Shown: piece by piece, positions 1 through 8,097 of the stretch
Numbering within the stretch: the first letter of the stretch is position 1
How the letters are laid out: the number at the start of each line of letters is the position of its first letter
Source: Cristatella mucedo
Lineage: Eukaryota > Bryozoa > Phylactolaemata > Cristatellidae
Assembly: GCA_009760855.2 (NCBI GenBank)
Contig: WPIO01000314.1
Coordinates: 64,001 to 99,617 of the forward strand
DNA: 35,617 bases
Reading direction: 5' to 3'
Made by a program: the position numbers and the translations under genes
The notes under the pieces: generated by a model
Database searches by the model: none
Told to the model about the DNA's origin: nothing
The model's input: the letters and a program-made list of their open reading frames with translations, nothing else

Positions 1-1
1 T

Positions 2-70
2 AAAGCATATAAAGAAATAGAGACAGTAATTAACACTAAAGCTGTCGTTCCTTATGTTAGACCTAATTGA
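2..70 (+). CDS. C-terminal tail of an upstream ORF, cut by window edge
   Basis: Reading from base 2, 22 sense codons (starting KAYKEIETVINTK, ending VRPN) run to a TGA at 68-70. The reading frame is open at the window edge, so its start and size are unknown. It lies on the same strand as, and 86 bases before, the capsid-like pseudogene, so it could be the end of another gene of the same virus-like element. The segment is too short to assign a family, and an open stretch of this length can occur by chance in AT-rich DNA. Confidence 0.2.
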   Translation, partial: KAYKEIETVINTKAVVPYVRPN

Positions 71-82
71 TATGGTTGAAAC

Positions 83-136
83 ATGAAGAAAAAATTAGGG
101 GCTGGATTATATATTCAAAGTAGAACAAAATTTTAG
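83..136 (+). other. 17-codon ORF before the capsid-like gene
   Basis: ATG at 83, TAG at 134-136, peptide MKKKLGAGLYIQSRTKF. It is basic and sits just before the capsid-like pseudogene on the same strand. It may be a leftover of a small basic virion gene or simply chance. No family is recognised and no functional claim is made. Confidence 0.12.
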
Positions 137-155
137 TTTTGTATATAGAGAAGAA

Positions 156-1647
156 ATGGCAAGTGCACCTATCGATAGTATACTCGAATTGGGAGATCCT
201 GAGTTTCCTGATTATAAACTTGGAGATTATCAATCTAGAGAGTTTTATCAAACTAAAGGTAAAGCAACTGATAATGTTAATTCTAAACTTGTTACATTCA
301 TTGTTCCTGGTGAACAACAAACATGTTATGTTCTATCTGAAGGTTGTTTTCAACTGGAAGGCCAACTGCAAGCACGAACTACTGCTGGTGGTGCTTTGCT
401 GCCCCAGCTAGACCTCTTTCTGTTGGTCTCGTTAACAATGTTGGTGCATGGATGTTCAATAGCATGAGAGCTAGACTTGGTGCTGAAGAAATTGAAAGCC
501 TTCCTCTTGCACAAGATGTTGTGACTGTTTCAACACTAATGGGTCTACTTTGCAATCAAAATTATTACAATAGAACTGAAGGTCTTGCTACTGGATGGAA
601 AAAAGATGAAGCAAGCTCAATGGAAGATCTGTATACAAATTAAACTTCATATGTTAGTCCTGTTGCTTCTGGAGCTACTGATAAAACATTGGTTTCATAT
701 ATAGAATGGGTGTTATACACAACCTTGTTGTGGAGAATCGAAACTTTAGTATTGCTCTTCCACTATCAAAAGTTTCTGCTTTTTGTGCTGACATGAATAA
801 AATTCTTTATATTATTCCATTTACACTTGAAATTACTAAAGTTTGCGGACTTGATACAGATGCTAATATGACTGGTGCATCTAATGCTCAAAATATTATG
901 AGAACTAGAGGAGCTGATGGTGCTGCAGCAGATGGTACTTGGAATGCTTTCAAAATCGCAATGACAAAAATGAGACTTGTCGTTCCATCTGTTGTACCAA
1001 AAGAAAGTTTCCAAAGAGCAATTGCATATTATATCTCAAGTGAGAGATCAAAGAAAATTAGTATAAACTACAGAGTTAGACGCTATGAAAACACTACAAT
1101 CACAGCACCCAATCAAGGAACTAAGTTCACTAAAACTCTATCAGTTCGAAATACAATTGATAAAGTTAGATGGTTGATTGTTTCAGCTCAAAATTATGCT
1201 AAATACGATAGTTATACTGAAAATCCTTGCACTTACAACCGTTGCGATATTAAAAGTGTTAGTGTTCTTGCTAATGGATCTAAACAACATCCTTCTGTTC
1301 TAAGAGCTACTTTACCAAAACTTGGAAAGTGTGCACCAGCTTACATGGATTTTACGACTTTAATAAAACAATACCTTGGTCTTTATGAGGTTACTGAAAC
1401 TGTTAGCGTTACTCATCCTGAGTGGATTAAACTGTATCCCATTTATGTTGTTGACTTGCATTACAACGCTGAACTACTTAGAGTAACTTCTAGACTTGAT
1501 GTAACTACTGAATTTAATAGTGTTAATATTCCTGTTAGAGGTACTCTCATTCATTACTTGAATATTTGTGAGAATAGCTCTGAACTAACATCAAATAATA
1601 GTGGTGCTAACTTCACTTGCTGTTTACGATGGAAAGATTTTTATTAA
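156..1647 (+). pseudogene. Double jelly-roll capsid-like protein, frameshifted
   Basis: Role in relatives: double jelly-roll proteins of this kind are major-capsid-like proteins of DNA viruses, and copies are common as endogenous genes in arthropods and other invertebrates. Three consecutive reading frames carry one protein of about 497 codons. Frame A starts at ATG 156 (MASAPIDSILELG) and runs to about 400, ending after FQLEGQLQ. Frame B runs from about 400 to about 705 and contains VNNVGAWMFNSMRARLG and an in-frame TAA at 641-643. Frame C is open from about 706 to the TAA ending at 1647; its ORF is 313 residues. Family-like stretches are ALPLSKVSAFCADMNKILY, VRWLIVSAQNYAKYD (about residues 154-168 of the last ORF), CDIKSVSVLANGSKQHPS (180-197) and GTLIHYLNICENSSEL near the C-terminus. 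The reconstructed length suits a complete family member. Both frame changes are equivalent to a missing base, so decay of an old insertion or sequence errors could explain them; the stop codon favours decay. Family assignment rests on remembered pattern, not on a search. Confidence 0.6.
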
Positions 1648-1712
1648 AATTATAATGACTAAATATAATGCACATTTTTTTATATTCAAGGTAGTGATGA
1701 TTGGAAGAGAGC

Positions 1713-1850
1713 ATGAGTTTAAATATTGGTGGATCAGAATTATATTCTGTTTTAGGAAATGATATGGTTTTTTGTTCACGAATTGATTGTGATGCTGAAA
1801 TAATTGCTAATAGAAGACAAAAAAATATATTTCTAATTCTCAGCCAATGA
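1713..1850 (+). CDS. 45-residue ORF between capsid-like and nuclease remnants
   Basis: ATG at 1713, TGA at 1848-1850; begins MSLNIGGSELYSVLGNDM. It overlaps the following nuclease frame by a few bases and lies one frame away from it, so it may be the N-terminal part of the nuclease gene separated by a frameshift, or a separate short gene. The 65-base gap after the capsid-like stop is typical of a compact viral gene row. No domain is recognised. It could also be a chance ORF. Confidence 0.25.
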   Translation: MSLNIGGSELYSVLGNDMVFCSRIDCDAEIIANRRQKNIFLILSQ

Positions 1851-2137
1851 GTTTTCCCCAAATGTTATTCGGAAAAGTATTTGACCCAATAGATGCAAAA
1901 TACTTAGAAATGAAGTTGGATAGAAAGGTTTAAAATTCAAATGAATTTTTTACTAGTGATAAGTGAATTATATATAGTGTCTACCTTTATTCACCAGATG
2001 GAATTGTAGATGAAGATACACTAATAGAAATAAAATGCTTATGTAGTGGAATCATTGTTGAAGATTGTGTACCAAAACAATAATTAGCTCAATGTTTATT
2101 AGGATTACATTTACTAAAACTTAGCAGATGTTTCTGA
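1847..2137 (+). pseudogene. YqaJ / lambda-exonuclease-type nuclease remnant
   Basis: The family comprises Mg-dependent 5'-3' DNA exonucleases (phage lambda Exo, YqaJ viral recombinases, alkaline nucleases) used in viral DNA recombination and replication. In the frame beginning at 1847 the core motif SPDGIVDEDTLIEIKC is read at 1991-2038. It supplies the expected metal-binding Asp (codon 1997) and the Glu-x-Lys pair (Glu 2027, Lys 2033). Before it, FGKVFDPIDAKYLEMK (from about 1868) resembles the conserved Glu/Ala-rich helix of the family. In-frame stops at 1931-1933, 1964-1966, 2081-2083 and 2135-2137 show the gene is dead. The same frame is open again from 2138 to 2317 but that part has no recognised similarity. 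Its location after a capsid-like gene on the same strand supports a viral origin. The catalytic motif is convincing; exact limits are not. Confidence 0.5.
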
Positions 2138-2579
2138 ATTGAATTTGAAATATTTGCTGAAGGTTTGAATTGTAAAGAACTACCTAAAGATTATGTAGTG
2201 GTTGGAACAGTTAGGATTCCTACGAGTTATGTTTTTGATCAGCCAATAAGAGAACCACTTTGTGTACGATCTATCGTGATTATCATTGTTGCTAAGCTTT
2301 CTCAGACAGTCATTACATGAGAAAGATCCTCGTGTTTTGGAATATAAGTACTGGTTACTGTAATTGCAAGACTCAATAGAATACCTATTTTTTGAAAACA
2401 ATATCTAACCCTTATTAATTTCGTTAAACAGCCTTTAATCCTATCATTTTCTAAAAGTATTTTGTTATGTTTATCATTACCATACTTACTTTGATGGTCT
2501 GACATTGCCATGTATTATTTTGCAAATGAAAATTGTTTTATCCTTAACAAAACTCCCAATAGTATGTACATGAATGGAA
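2138..2579 (+). other. AT-rich remainder of the virus-like segment
   Basis: 2138-2320 is an open stretch of 60 codons without a start, in frame with the nuclease remnant, possibly its eroded C-terminal part. A minus-strand ORF of 69 residues (2302-2511) has a polar N-terminal half and a hydrophobic segment ending in ITVTSTYI. It has no recognised family and I treat it as probable chance. Nothing else is supported. Confidence 0.25.
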
Positions 2580-2587
2580 TGACGTCA
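2580..2587. promoter_or_regulatory. CRE palindrome TGACGTCA
   Basis: An exact eight-base cAMP-response-element palindrome lies 69 bases before an ATG in the context caaaatggcttccggc (from 2652). That context combines a YY1-like aaaatggc and an ETS-like ttccgg. The combination is common at animal promoters. A single short site is weak evidence; no TATA box or transcript start is visible. Confidence 0.25.
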
Positions 2588-2655
2588 GCTACTAAATTTG
2601 GATCACTTGGGAATACCCAATAGATCATGTGAGTAGGAGTTATCTCCTTTTCAAA

Positions 2656-2825
2656 ATGGCTTCCGGCGATGAAGTAGCGTTTGTATATGAGGATGTAGGA
2701 ACATTTGTATATAGGACGATGATTTAGCGGTTATGGAAGAAGTACCCATATGTGAGTACATTCAATCGTTCTATAAAGAGTTAGACATTATCAACGAAAA
2801 AATGGATAACATTTTGACGAGCTAA
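2656..2825 (+). pseudogene. Small split ORF after the CRE-like site
   Basis: ATG 2656 opens a frame (MASGDEVAFVYEDVGTF...) that stops at a TAG near 2725. One frame over, an overlapping frame continues with DDLAVMEEVPICEYIQ and ends at TAA 2823-2825; an internal ATG lies at 2733. The second part is acidic and looks helical (YKELDIINEKMDNI). A single frameshift near 2722 would join them. This may be a first exon, a decayed small gene, or chance. No family is recognised. Confidence 0.2.
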
Positions 2826-2830
2826 GTGAC

Positions 2831-3097
2831 ATGATAAGAATGTCGCCCCTTGAAATCGATGGTGTCGATTCGTTCAGTATCGTCTATCCTTTACCAATCT
2901 CATTTAGTTCCAGTCGATGCCCAGAGGGTGACTTGTTCTACCATCTATCCTTGTCATTCTCGTTTAGTACAAGTCGATGCCCAGAGGGTGACTTGTACGA
3001 TCGTCTTTACTTACCATTCTCGTTTAGTGTAAGTCGATGCACAGGGGGTGACTTGTACGATCATTCATCCTATATCTTTCTTGGGAGCTCGTGTTGA
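2831..3097 (+). CDS. Possible ORF over the 60-bp repeat (20-residue repeats)
   Basis: The ORF of 88 residues begins MIRMSPLEIDGVD at ATG 2831 and ends after GSSC. It reads the 60-bp units as SRCPEGDL-centred repeats, with Cys, Pro and acidic residues conserved between units. A second frame (2850-3032) is also open across the same units, which weakens the case for coding. No signal peptide, domain or promoter is evident. I keep it only because the period is in frame and polyadenylation-like signals follow. Confidence 0.15.
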   Translation: MIRMSPLEIDGVDSFSIVYPLPISFSSSRCPEGDLFYHLSLSFSFSTSRCPEGDLYDRLYLPFSFSVSRCTGGDLYDHSSYIFLGSSC

Positions 3098-3120
3098 TGC
3101 CCAGCGGGTGACATAGCTCG
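2881..3120 (+). repeat. 60-bp minisatellite, four units
   Basis: Four direct units of exactly 60 bases: 2881-2940, 2941-3000, 3001-3060 and a more diverged 3061-3120. The best conserved part is gtcgatgcccagagggtgac, followed by a pyrimidine-rich half containing ttctcgtttagt. A weaker half-unit may precede at about 2840-2880. Sixty is a multiple of three, so the reading frame is kept: an ORF at 2831-3097 (88 residues) contains the 20-residue repeat SFSxSRCPEGDL. Overlapping AATAAA signals follow at 3140-3149. It could be a coding repeat at the end of a gene or a plain minisatellite. Confidence 0.75.
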
Positions 3121-3302
3121 GGGTTTGGAGCTTTCATAAAATAAATAAACTGTTTTTCAAATGCATTCCAAGTATTTTAGGACCTCACGATGAATAAACG
3201 CTTGGAAACGTAAGTACAAAGGTAAGTATTACATCGCCACAGCGATGGGAGGATAACTATAAAAAAAATAATATACCTGATTGGAATCACACGGCCAGCC
3301 GG
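3121..3302. other. Intergenic, with polyadenylation-like signals
   Basis: Two overlapping AATAAA hexamers at 3140-3149 follow the minisatellite. A run of eight A lies near 3260. Otherwise no gene, RNA or repeat was recognised here. Confidence 0.3.
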
Positions 3303-3374
3303 TAGACTTATTGGCCCAATCGTTAGCGCGTTTGCCTCCAGGCGTAATGTGCATGGGATGGAATCCCTAAACAG
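3303..3374 (+). other. tRNA-like relic (tRNA pseudogene or SINE head)
   Basis: A-box-like tggcccaatcg lies at 3312-3322 and B-box-like ggatggaatcc at 3356-3366, 34 bases apart as in tRNA genes. The B box differs from GGTTCGANNCC at two positions, and the middle does not fold into a proper five-pair anticodon stem with a seven-base loop. This is therefore not a working tRNA. It is more likely a degraded tRNA-derived SINE head or tRNA pseudogene. No SINE body was recognised downstream. Confidence 0.4.
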
Positions 3375-3639
3375 ACTAAACTTTTTTTATTCATTATGAA
3401 GGGTAAAAGTCACGTCAATCAACCTAAAACAACTCTATGTAGATTTAAAAGGATGGGTTTGGAGAATAGGGTCTCAAGAATGACGGCAGCCATTGAATAA
3501 ATCGGACGACGCGAAACGATCGAGCGGAAGCGAGATTGTGTAACGAAGGACACTTTATTTAATTGGTGACGTCATTCTATCGAGCCCTAGGGTACATGCC
3601 ATTCATTTTATATGTCTCCTAAGCCGGCATAATCGGTAT
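3375..3639. other. Intergenic, no feature recognised
   Basis: Mixed-composition DNA between the tRNA-like relic and the old satellite. No ORF of note, RNA or repeat unit was seen. Confidence 0.4.
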
Positions 3640-4500
3640 CTGGGGTGATCGAAGTAAGTCCTGCGACGTAGTTTAACTCGCGGTCATTAACTAATAACGA
3701 TACTTATTGTTGGTAGTAATTCTGAAGTAACCCTAAAACATCAAATCGTTTTGCACAACAAGCTCGCAAAACTTCCGAGTCGCGTGTCATTCGCGGTTCC
3801 GCTGCTCTGTGGGTACCAAAGGCGAAGAAACTTAACCCTGCGTCATATTCTCAATGACTGCCTTTACAAAGTAATAATAATTAATTGTATGCCTATATGT
3901 AATTAGATTCCCACCCTAAACCGTCCATATCTTTTCAGACGTAAGCGCGTCAAACTTCCGAGCCGTGAGGAAAATGCCTTGCATACCGCGGCACCGTGGT
4001 TACTAGCAGCAAGCAAAACTAACCTGCAGCGTCGTCTAATTATCAGTTTTAAGGAGTGATGATGGATAGTGTAATGGTAACGCTTAATTAGAAATTCACG
4101 CGAAGCAGTAACAACATGGGGCCAGCGTAATTAACGCTGCGGCGTTGTTTAATTCGCGGTCGTTATGGTAATGGCAATTAAACTTAGGCTTTTATTTAGT
4201 TAGTAACCCACTTTGAACTGTCTATACCTTATCCGCTGCAAGCGCATCAATATTTGGAGCCACGTCTAGTTCGCGGTCACGTATCTCGTTGCAATTACTA
4301 CCTTTCGGCAAGCGAAATAAGACCTGCGGCGTTGTCTTATTTGTTGTCTTTAAAGACTAACAATAATTGATCGTACGGTAATACTTAATTAGAAAACCAA
4401 CCTAAGACCTTCCTTACGTTTTTAATTGCGAGCGCGTGAAACTTGCGAGCCACGGATCGCGTGCGATGGCGTAGTGCGGCTCACTTGAACCCAGGCTACG
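3640..4500 (+). repeat. Old diverged satellite, about 185-bp monomer (left part)
   Basis: About five diverged direct copies with common landmarks in a fixed order: ccaccctaaaccgtc, gcaagcgcgtcaaacttc, gagccacg, ggcaagcgaaataa, cctgcggcgttgt, ttcgcggtctttaaag, and acggtaatacttaattaga. Copies begin near 3727, 3912, 4097 (shortened), 4206 and 4397, with a partial copy before 3727; full copies are about 185-190 bases. The copy starting at 4397 loses similarity near 4500, where a GC-rich segment begins. Heavy divergence means this array is no longer homogenised. Confidence 0.7.
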
Positions 4501-5040
4501 TTTGGTTTGCTGGGACGTTACGGCTGCAACGAGATAAGGGTCACCGGCTAGACGTGGTCTGACCTATGGGCGTGGCCGGATGGGCGGTGACGAGAGGTCG
4601 CCGGGGCTCTTGGAGAACGGAAATTTGCCGAGTAAGTTGGACACTCCCAGTCTCGCCGAGTAATGCTCCTTGATAGGTGCAGGCGTGCTCCGGCGATGTG
4701 GTCACGCACGCAAAGCAACGTGTACCACTGGCCAGAGCAGAACCAGATATCACGCTCGTTACGATGGCTTGTGTATCCCGCGTGACCCCTGTAGCGTGTT
4801 CGTGGACCCCGCGAGCTCTCGTCTTTCGGTGGAAGCACTCGACTGTGGTATACGCCGACTCCAACTGTCCAAGCAGTCACTCAGCTAGCCGGATCTTTGA
4901 CGGTGTTCGCTTGTACTGTTGGGACGGAGTTGGAACAATGGCGGAACTGCGGAAGCTGACGGAGCCACTGACACGTTCGTTCGCGCTTGCAACGTCACAT
5001 GGCGCCCCTATAGTTTACTGTGTAATATCCCCCTGTTGAC
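4501..5040. other. GC-rich segment of unknown nature
   Basis: This segment is clearly richer in GC than its surroundings and interrupts the 185-bp repeat. It is open in several frames: minus ORFs 4541-4864 (107 residues) and 4548-4880 (110), plus ORF 4677-5039 (120). None shows a motif I recognise, and overlapping openness on both strands fits composition rather than coding. It may be part of an inserted transposable element, but no terminal repeats or target duplication could be identified by eye. Confidence 0.3.
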
Positions 5041-5124
5041 TTGTTTAGTTTCATTGTTTTTAGCGTATGCGATATTATAAAGAGGTTTAACCTAACGACC
5101 GCTCGTCTTACCCTAGCTAAACGG
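5041..5124. other. Spacer before the minus-strand SINE tail
   Basis: AT-richer spacer without a recognised feature. It may belong to the same insertion as the preceding GC-rich segment. Confidence 0.2.
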
Positions 5125-5192
5125 CTTAATAATAATAATAATGCACTTGATAAAGCCCCTCATAGAACTTAAAATATATCTAGGCGCTTTGC
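5125..5192 (-). mobile_element. SINE 3' tail, 5'-truncated
   Basis: On the minus strand the order is gcaaagcgcctaga, an AT-rich spacer, then a diverged ggggctttat and a taa-rich tail (attattattattattaa). This is the typical 3' end of a broad class of metazoan tRNA-derived SINEs and matches the tail of the plus-strand SINE at 8807-8873. No A or B box is present on its 5' side (above 5192), so this copy is truncated. Reverse transcription of such elements depends on a partner LINE; none is visible here. Confidence 0.5.
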
Positions 5193-5499
5193 ATTTGCTG
5201 TAAAGAAATTGCAATTAAACGGTGAGTAAAAACATGCTTGATAAGCAAACAGAATAAATAACATGGTTAGGGGTGACATGCACAGGGTCAGCATGCAAAT
5301 GTGGTTAGTGGCAGCATGCACAGTGTCTGAACGGATAAGCACATGAAGGACGAATCACAGGAACCCACGAAATGCTGTCCTTAATAGTTGTTGCTTGGCG
5401 TGCGGCGGCGCGGCCTGAGATCCTCGGGGCTTGGCGGGAAATTTACTCTGAGCCTGGAACTCGGCTACACACTTAGTTTTAAACACCGGCGAAATGATT
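5193..5499. other. Intergenic with short catgca repeats
   Basis: Three spaced copies of a catgca motif at about 5277-5320 (tgacatgcacaggg, cagcatgcaaatg, cagcatgcacagtg). The middle one includes an octamer ATGCAAAT at 5293-5300. The rest is unassigned, with a GC-rich patch at about 5395-5440. No gene was recognised. Confidence 0.3.
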
Positions 5500-5915
5500 C
5501 CAGTGGCGTTTTCTATTTAGTGTTTTTTAAACAGTGACGATTTCAAAGAGTGAAATGCATTTTACGATAATATTTGATCAGAAACCCACCCTAAACCGTC
5601 GGTAGGTTTTCTGCTACAAGCGCCTCAAGCTTACTAGAAACGTACCATCTGCTGTTGTGTACCGCGTTTCAGCAGGATACGGCGGCAAGCGAAAATAAAC
5701 CTCCGGCATTGCTTAACTCGCAGGCTTCAAAGGGTAGTGATACCAATTGTACACTAATATTTAATTCAAAACCGTAAATAAACCCTCTACCAGCTTTTCG
5801 CTACTGCCACTTAAAACGTCCAAGAAGCTGGTCAAGAGTGGTCGCGTCTCCCGACCAACAGGGTTTTTGGAGCAAGTGAAATAAACCCTGCCGCGTTGTC
5901 TGCTAGTTTGATATT
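5500..5915 (+). repeat. Old diverged satellite, about 185-bp monomer (right part)
   Basis: The same repeat family resumes. The end of one copy lies at about 5500-5583 (gtgacgatttcaaagagtg), a nearly complete copy runs from about 5585 to 5771 (ccaccctaaaccgtcgg, caagcgcctcaagc, ggcaagcgaaaataaacct, cggcattgcttaactcgc), and a partial copy from about 5772 to 5915 (caagtgaaataaaccctgc, gcgttgtctgc). Copies keep the plus orientation of the left part, so the DNA between them was probably inserted into, or replaced part of, one array. Confidence 0.6.
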
Positions 5916-6265
5916 CTCTCTAACGGCAGATACGCGGCACCACGCTGAACACCAAAGCGGGCTCAAAGACGTCTATTCACTCGACTGCCCTTCCCGGTCG
6001 TCCTCGACGTACCTTACAGACCTCCACCGTCCGTTACTTTGAATATCACTGCCGTAAATCCGAACCTAAATAAACTAAGGGCAGTGTCACAATCTCTGCT
6101 GGCCCATAAATCTCTCAAAGCCATAACCTTGCCGTAGGAGGAATTACCGGGCAATAAATGCTATTGACATATAAACCACTATCATCTCAAAATAGCCAGT
6201 CTAATTCATGGTCTTTGAAGAATTCCGCTATGCCACTTTCCTGAAATAACTATCGTAATCTTAGC
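5916..6265. other. Spacer before the large repeat, nothing recognised
   Basis: Apparently single-copy DNA of mixed composition with no gene or RNA recognised. The degenerate gctgcgagc repeat starts close to 6270. Confidence 0.4.
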
Positions 6266-7117
6266 CCATGTACTGCGAGGTGCTGCGTGCTGCTCCGAGC
6301 TTCCCCTAAATGCCGCGAGCTTTCGCAAGCTCCTGCGAGCTGCTGTATGCGTCACGGAGCTCCAGCTAGCTTCTGCGACCTTAAGCTAGTGGCCACGTGA
6401 AGCCCCGAGCTCCCGCGAGTTGCCTCGATCTTCCTTGATCTGCTGCAATCTTTCTTCATCGAGCTGTCGTAAGCAGCGGCCATTTGCCGCTGGGTGACGC
6501 AAACTGCCACGAGCTTTCACGATCTACATTAAGCTGTGGCGACCTGCCGCAAGCTACTGCAAGCTGCCACTAGTTGTCTTCATCTCCTCCAATTTTCCAC
6601 GAGCCGCCTCCTTCATGCGATCTGCTGCGAGCTACCGCAAGCGGCAGCGAGCTGCCGCGAGTTGTCAAGATCTTTCTCGATTTGCCGCGGGCAGATGCGA
6701 GTTGCAGCTATCTGCTTAGATCTGCCGCCAGCTGCCGTGAGCTTCCGCGAGCCACCGAAAACTGCAGCGAGCTGCGATGAGACGTCTCAATCTTCTTCAA
6801 TCTGCCGCTAGCTTCTACGAACTACCGCGAGCTGCTGCGAGCTGCTGTAAGCTGCCGCGATGACTCGCGAGCTCGAGCTAACGCGAGCCACTAGCTGACG
6901 TTAGCTGCCGCTAGAAGCCACGAGTAGTCGGAAGCTGCCGCGAGCTGCTGCAAACTGCTGAGATCTGCCATGGTTTTCCACGAGCGGGCATGAGGTGCAG
7001 CGATCTGCTGCGATCTGCAGCACACTGCCGTGAACTTCTGCAAGCTACCGCGAGCGTTTGCCAGCAGTGGCGAGCTGCGGCAAGCTGCCGCTAGTAGCAG
7101 CATGCTACCACAAGCAT
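6266..7117 (+). repeat. Degenerate gctgcgagctgc repeat, plus block 1
   Basis: Short motifs such as ctgccgcgagctgc and cgcaagctgc recur every 10-15 bases with many substitutions. Orientation is called plus when the motif reads ctgcNgcgagc. This block has no clear long period by eye. ORFs here are rich in Ala, Cys, Ser and Leu only because of the motif. The plus reading ends near 7117 at a change of orientation. Confidence 0.8.
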
Positions 7118-7865
7118 ATCAAGAATGAGCGAGGCAACTAGCGGCAGCTCATCGCAGCTTGTGGTAGCTCGTAACAGATTGCTGCAACTCACTTTAGCTC
7201 ACGGCAGCTTGCCGCAGATCGCAGCAGATTGCTGCAACTCGTGTCAGCATGCGGAAGATTTAGGCAACTCATGGCAGCTCGCTGCAGATCGCTGCATACT
7301 GCGTCAGCTCGTGGCACTTGGCAAAAGATCGAGACAGCTCGTGGCAGCTCGTCGAAGCTTGCGGTACCTCTGGGCTACTGGCAGGAGCTTGAAGCAGCTG
7401 GCTCAAGCTCGAAGCAGATTGCGGCAGCTAGCGAAATATAAAAAAACTCGAAGCTCCCCTCAGGATGCGGTATCTCTCGGCAGCTTGCGGTAGCCCACAG
7501 CAGGCTGAGGTAGCTTGCTGGGGCTCGCGGCAGATAACGCCAGCCAGCGTAAGGTCACAAAAGCTCGCGAAAGATAACAACTAGCTGACCATCGTAGCAG
7601 CTCGCGGCAGCTTACGACGGCTGACGCTAGCTCGCTGAAGTCCGCTAGAGATCGAGGTAGCACACAGCGAACACTCCGGGCAGCTCCCAGCAGCTGGCGG
7701 CAGCACGCTATAGCTTGTGGGAGCTTGCGTGAGCTCGCGGCAGATTGAATTAGATCGAGACATCTCGCGGCAGTTCTTCGCAACTTTCGGTAGCATACAG
7801 CTACTATCGGCAGCCTGCAGCAGCTCGCGGCAGCTAACGGAAGCTTTTGAAAGCTTGCGGATGAG
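7118..7865 (-). repeat. Degenerate gctgcgagctgc repeat, minus block 1
   Basis: The motifs now read as reverse complement (gcagctcgcggcag, agcttgcggtag). Left junction is near 7118 and right junction near 7865. The opposite orientation shows an inversion or inverted insertion within the repeat field. Confidence 0.75.
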
Positions 7866-8097
7866 CTTGAATACATTTTCTCCGTCTTTCTCAATCTGCC
7901 ATAAGCTTCCAATTACTGCCGCGAGCTGCTGCAAGCTGCCGCGCGTTCCAGGTAGCTCCCGAAAGCTGCTACAAGCTCCGGTAAGCTGTAGTGGACTATC
8001 GAAAGGAGCTGCGAGTTACTGCAAGTTGTCTTACTGTTCGGCGAGCTGTTGCTAAGTGTATTGAACTAACACGAGTTGCAGCGTGCTGCCGAGATTT
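7866..8097 (+). repeat. Degenerate gctgcgagctgc repeat, short plus block
   Basis: A block of about 230 bases has returned to plus orientation (ctgccgcgagctgctgcaag at about 7917), flanked on both sides by minus blocks. It may be the remaining original orientation between two inverted segments. Confidence 0.7.

Noticed and set aside
766-1014. Minus-strand ORF within the capsid-like gene
   Set aside because: It is a shadow of the plus-strand frame, which carries the family-like sequence.
2302-2511. Minus-strand ORF of 69 residues with a hydrophobic segment
   Set aside because: There is no family match by eye, no promoter, and a single short ORF in AT-rich DNA is expected by chance.
3303-3374. 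Functional tRNA gene
   Set aside because: A and B boxes are present but the anticodon arm does not fold correctly and the acceptor ends do not pair convincingly.
4541-5039. Protein genes in the GC-rich segment (107, 110 and 120 residues)
   Set aside because: They overlap one another on opposite strands, show no motif, and fit a GC-rich stretch with few stops.
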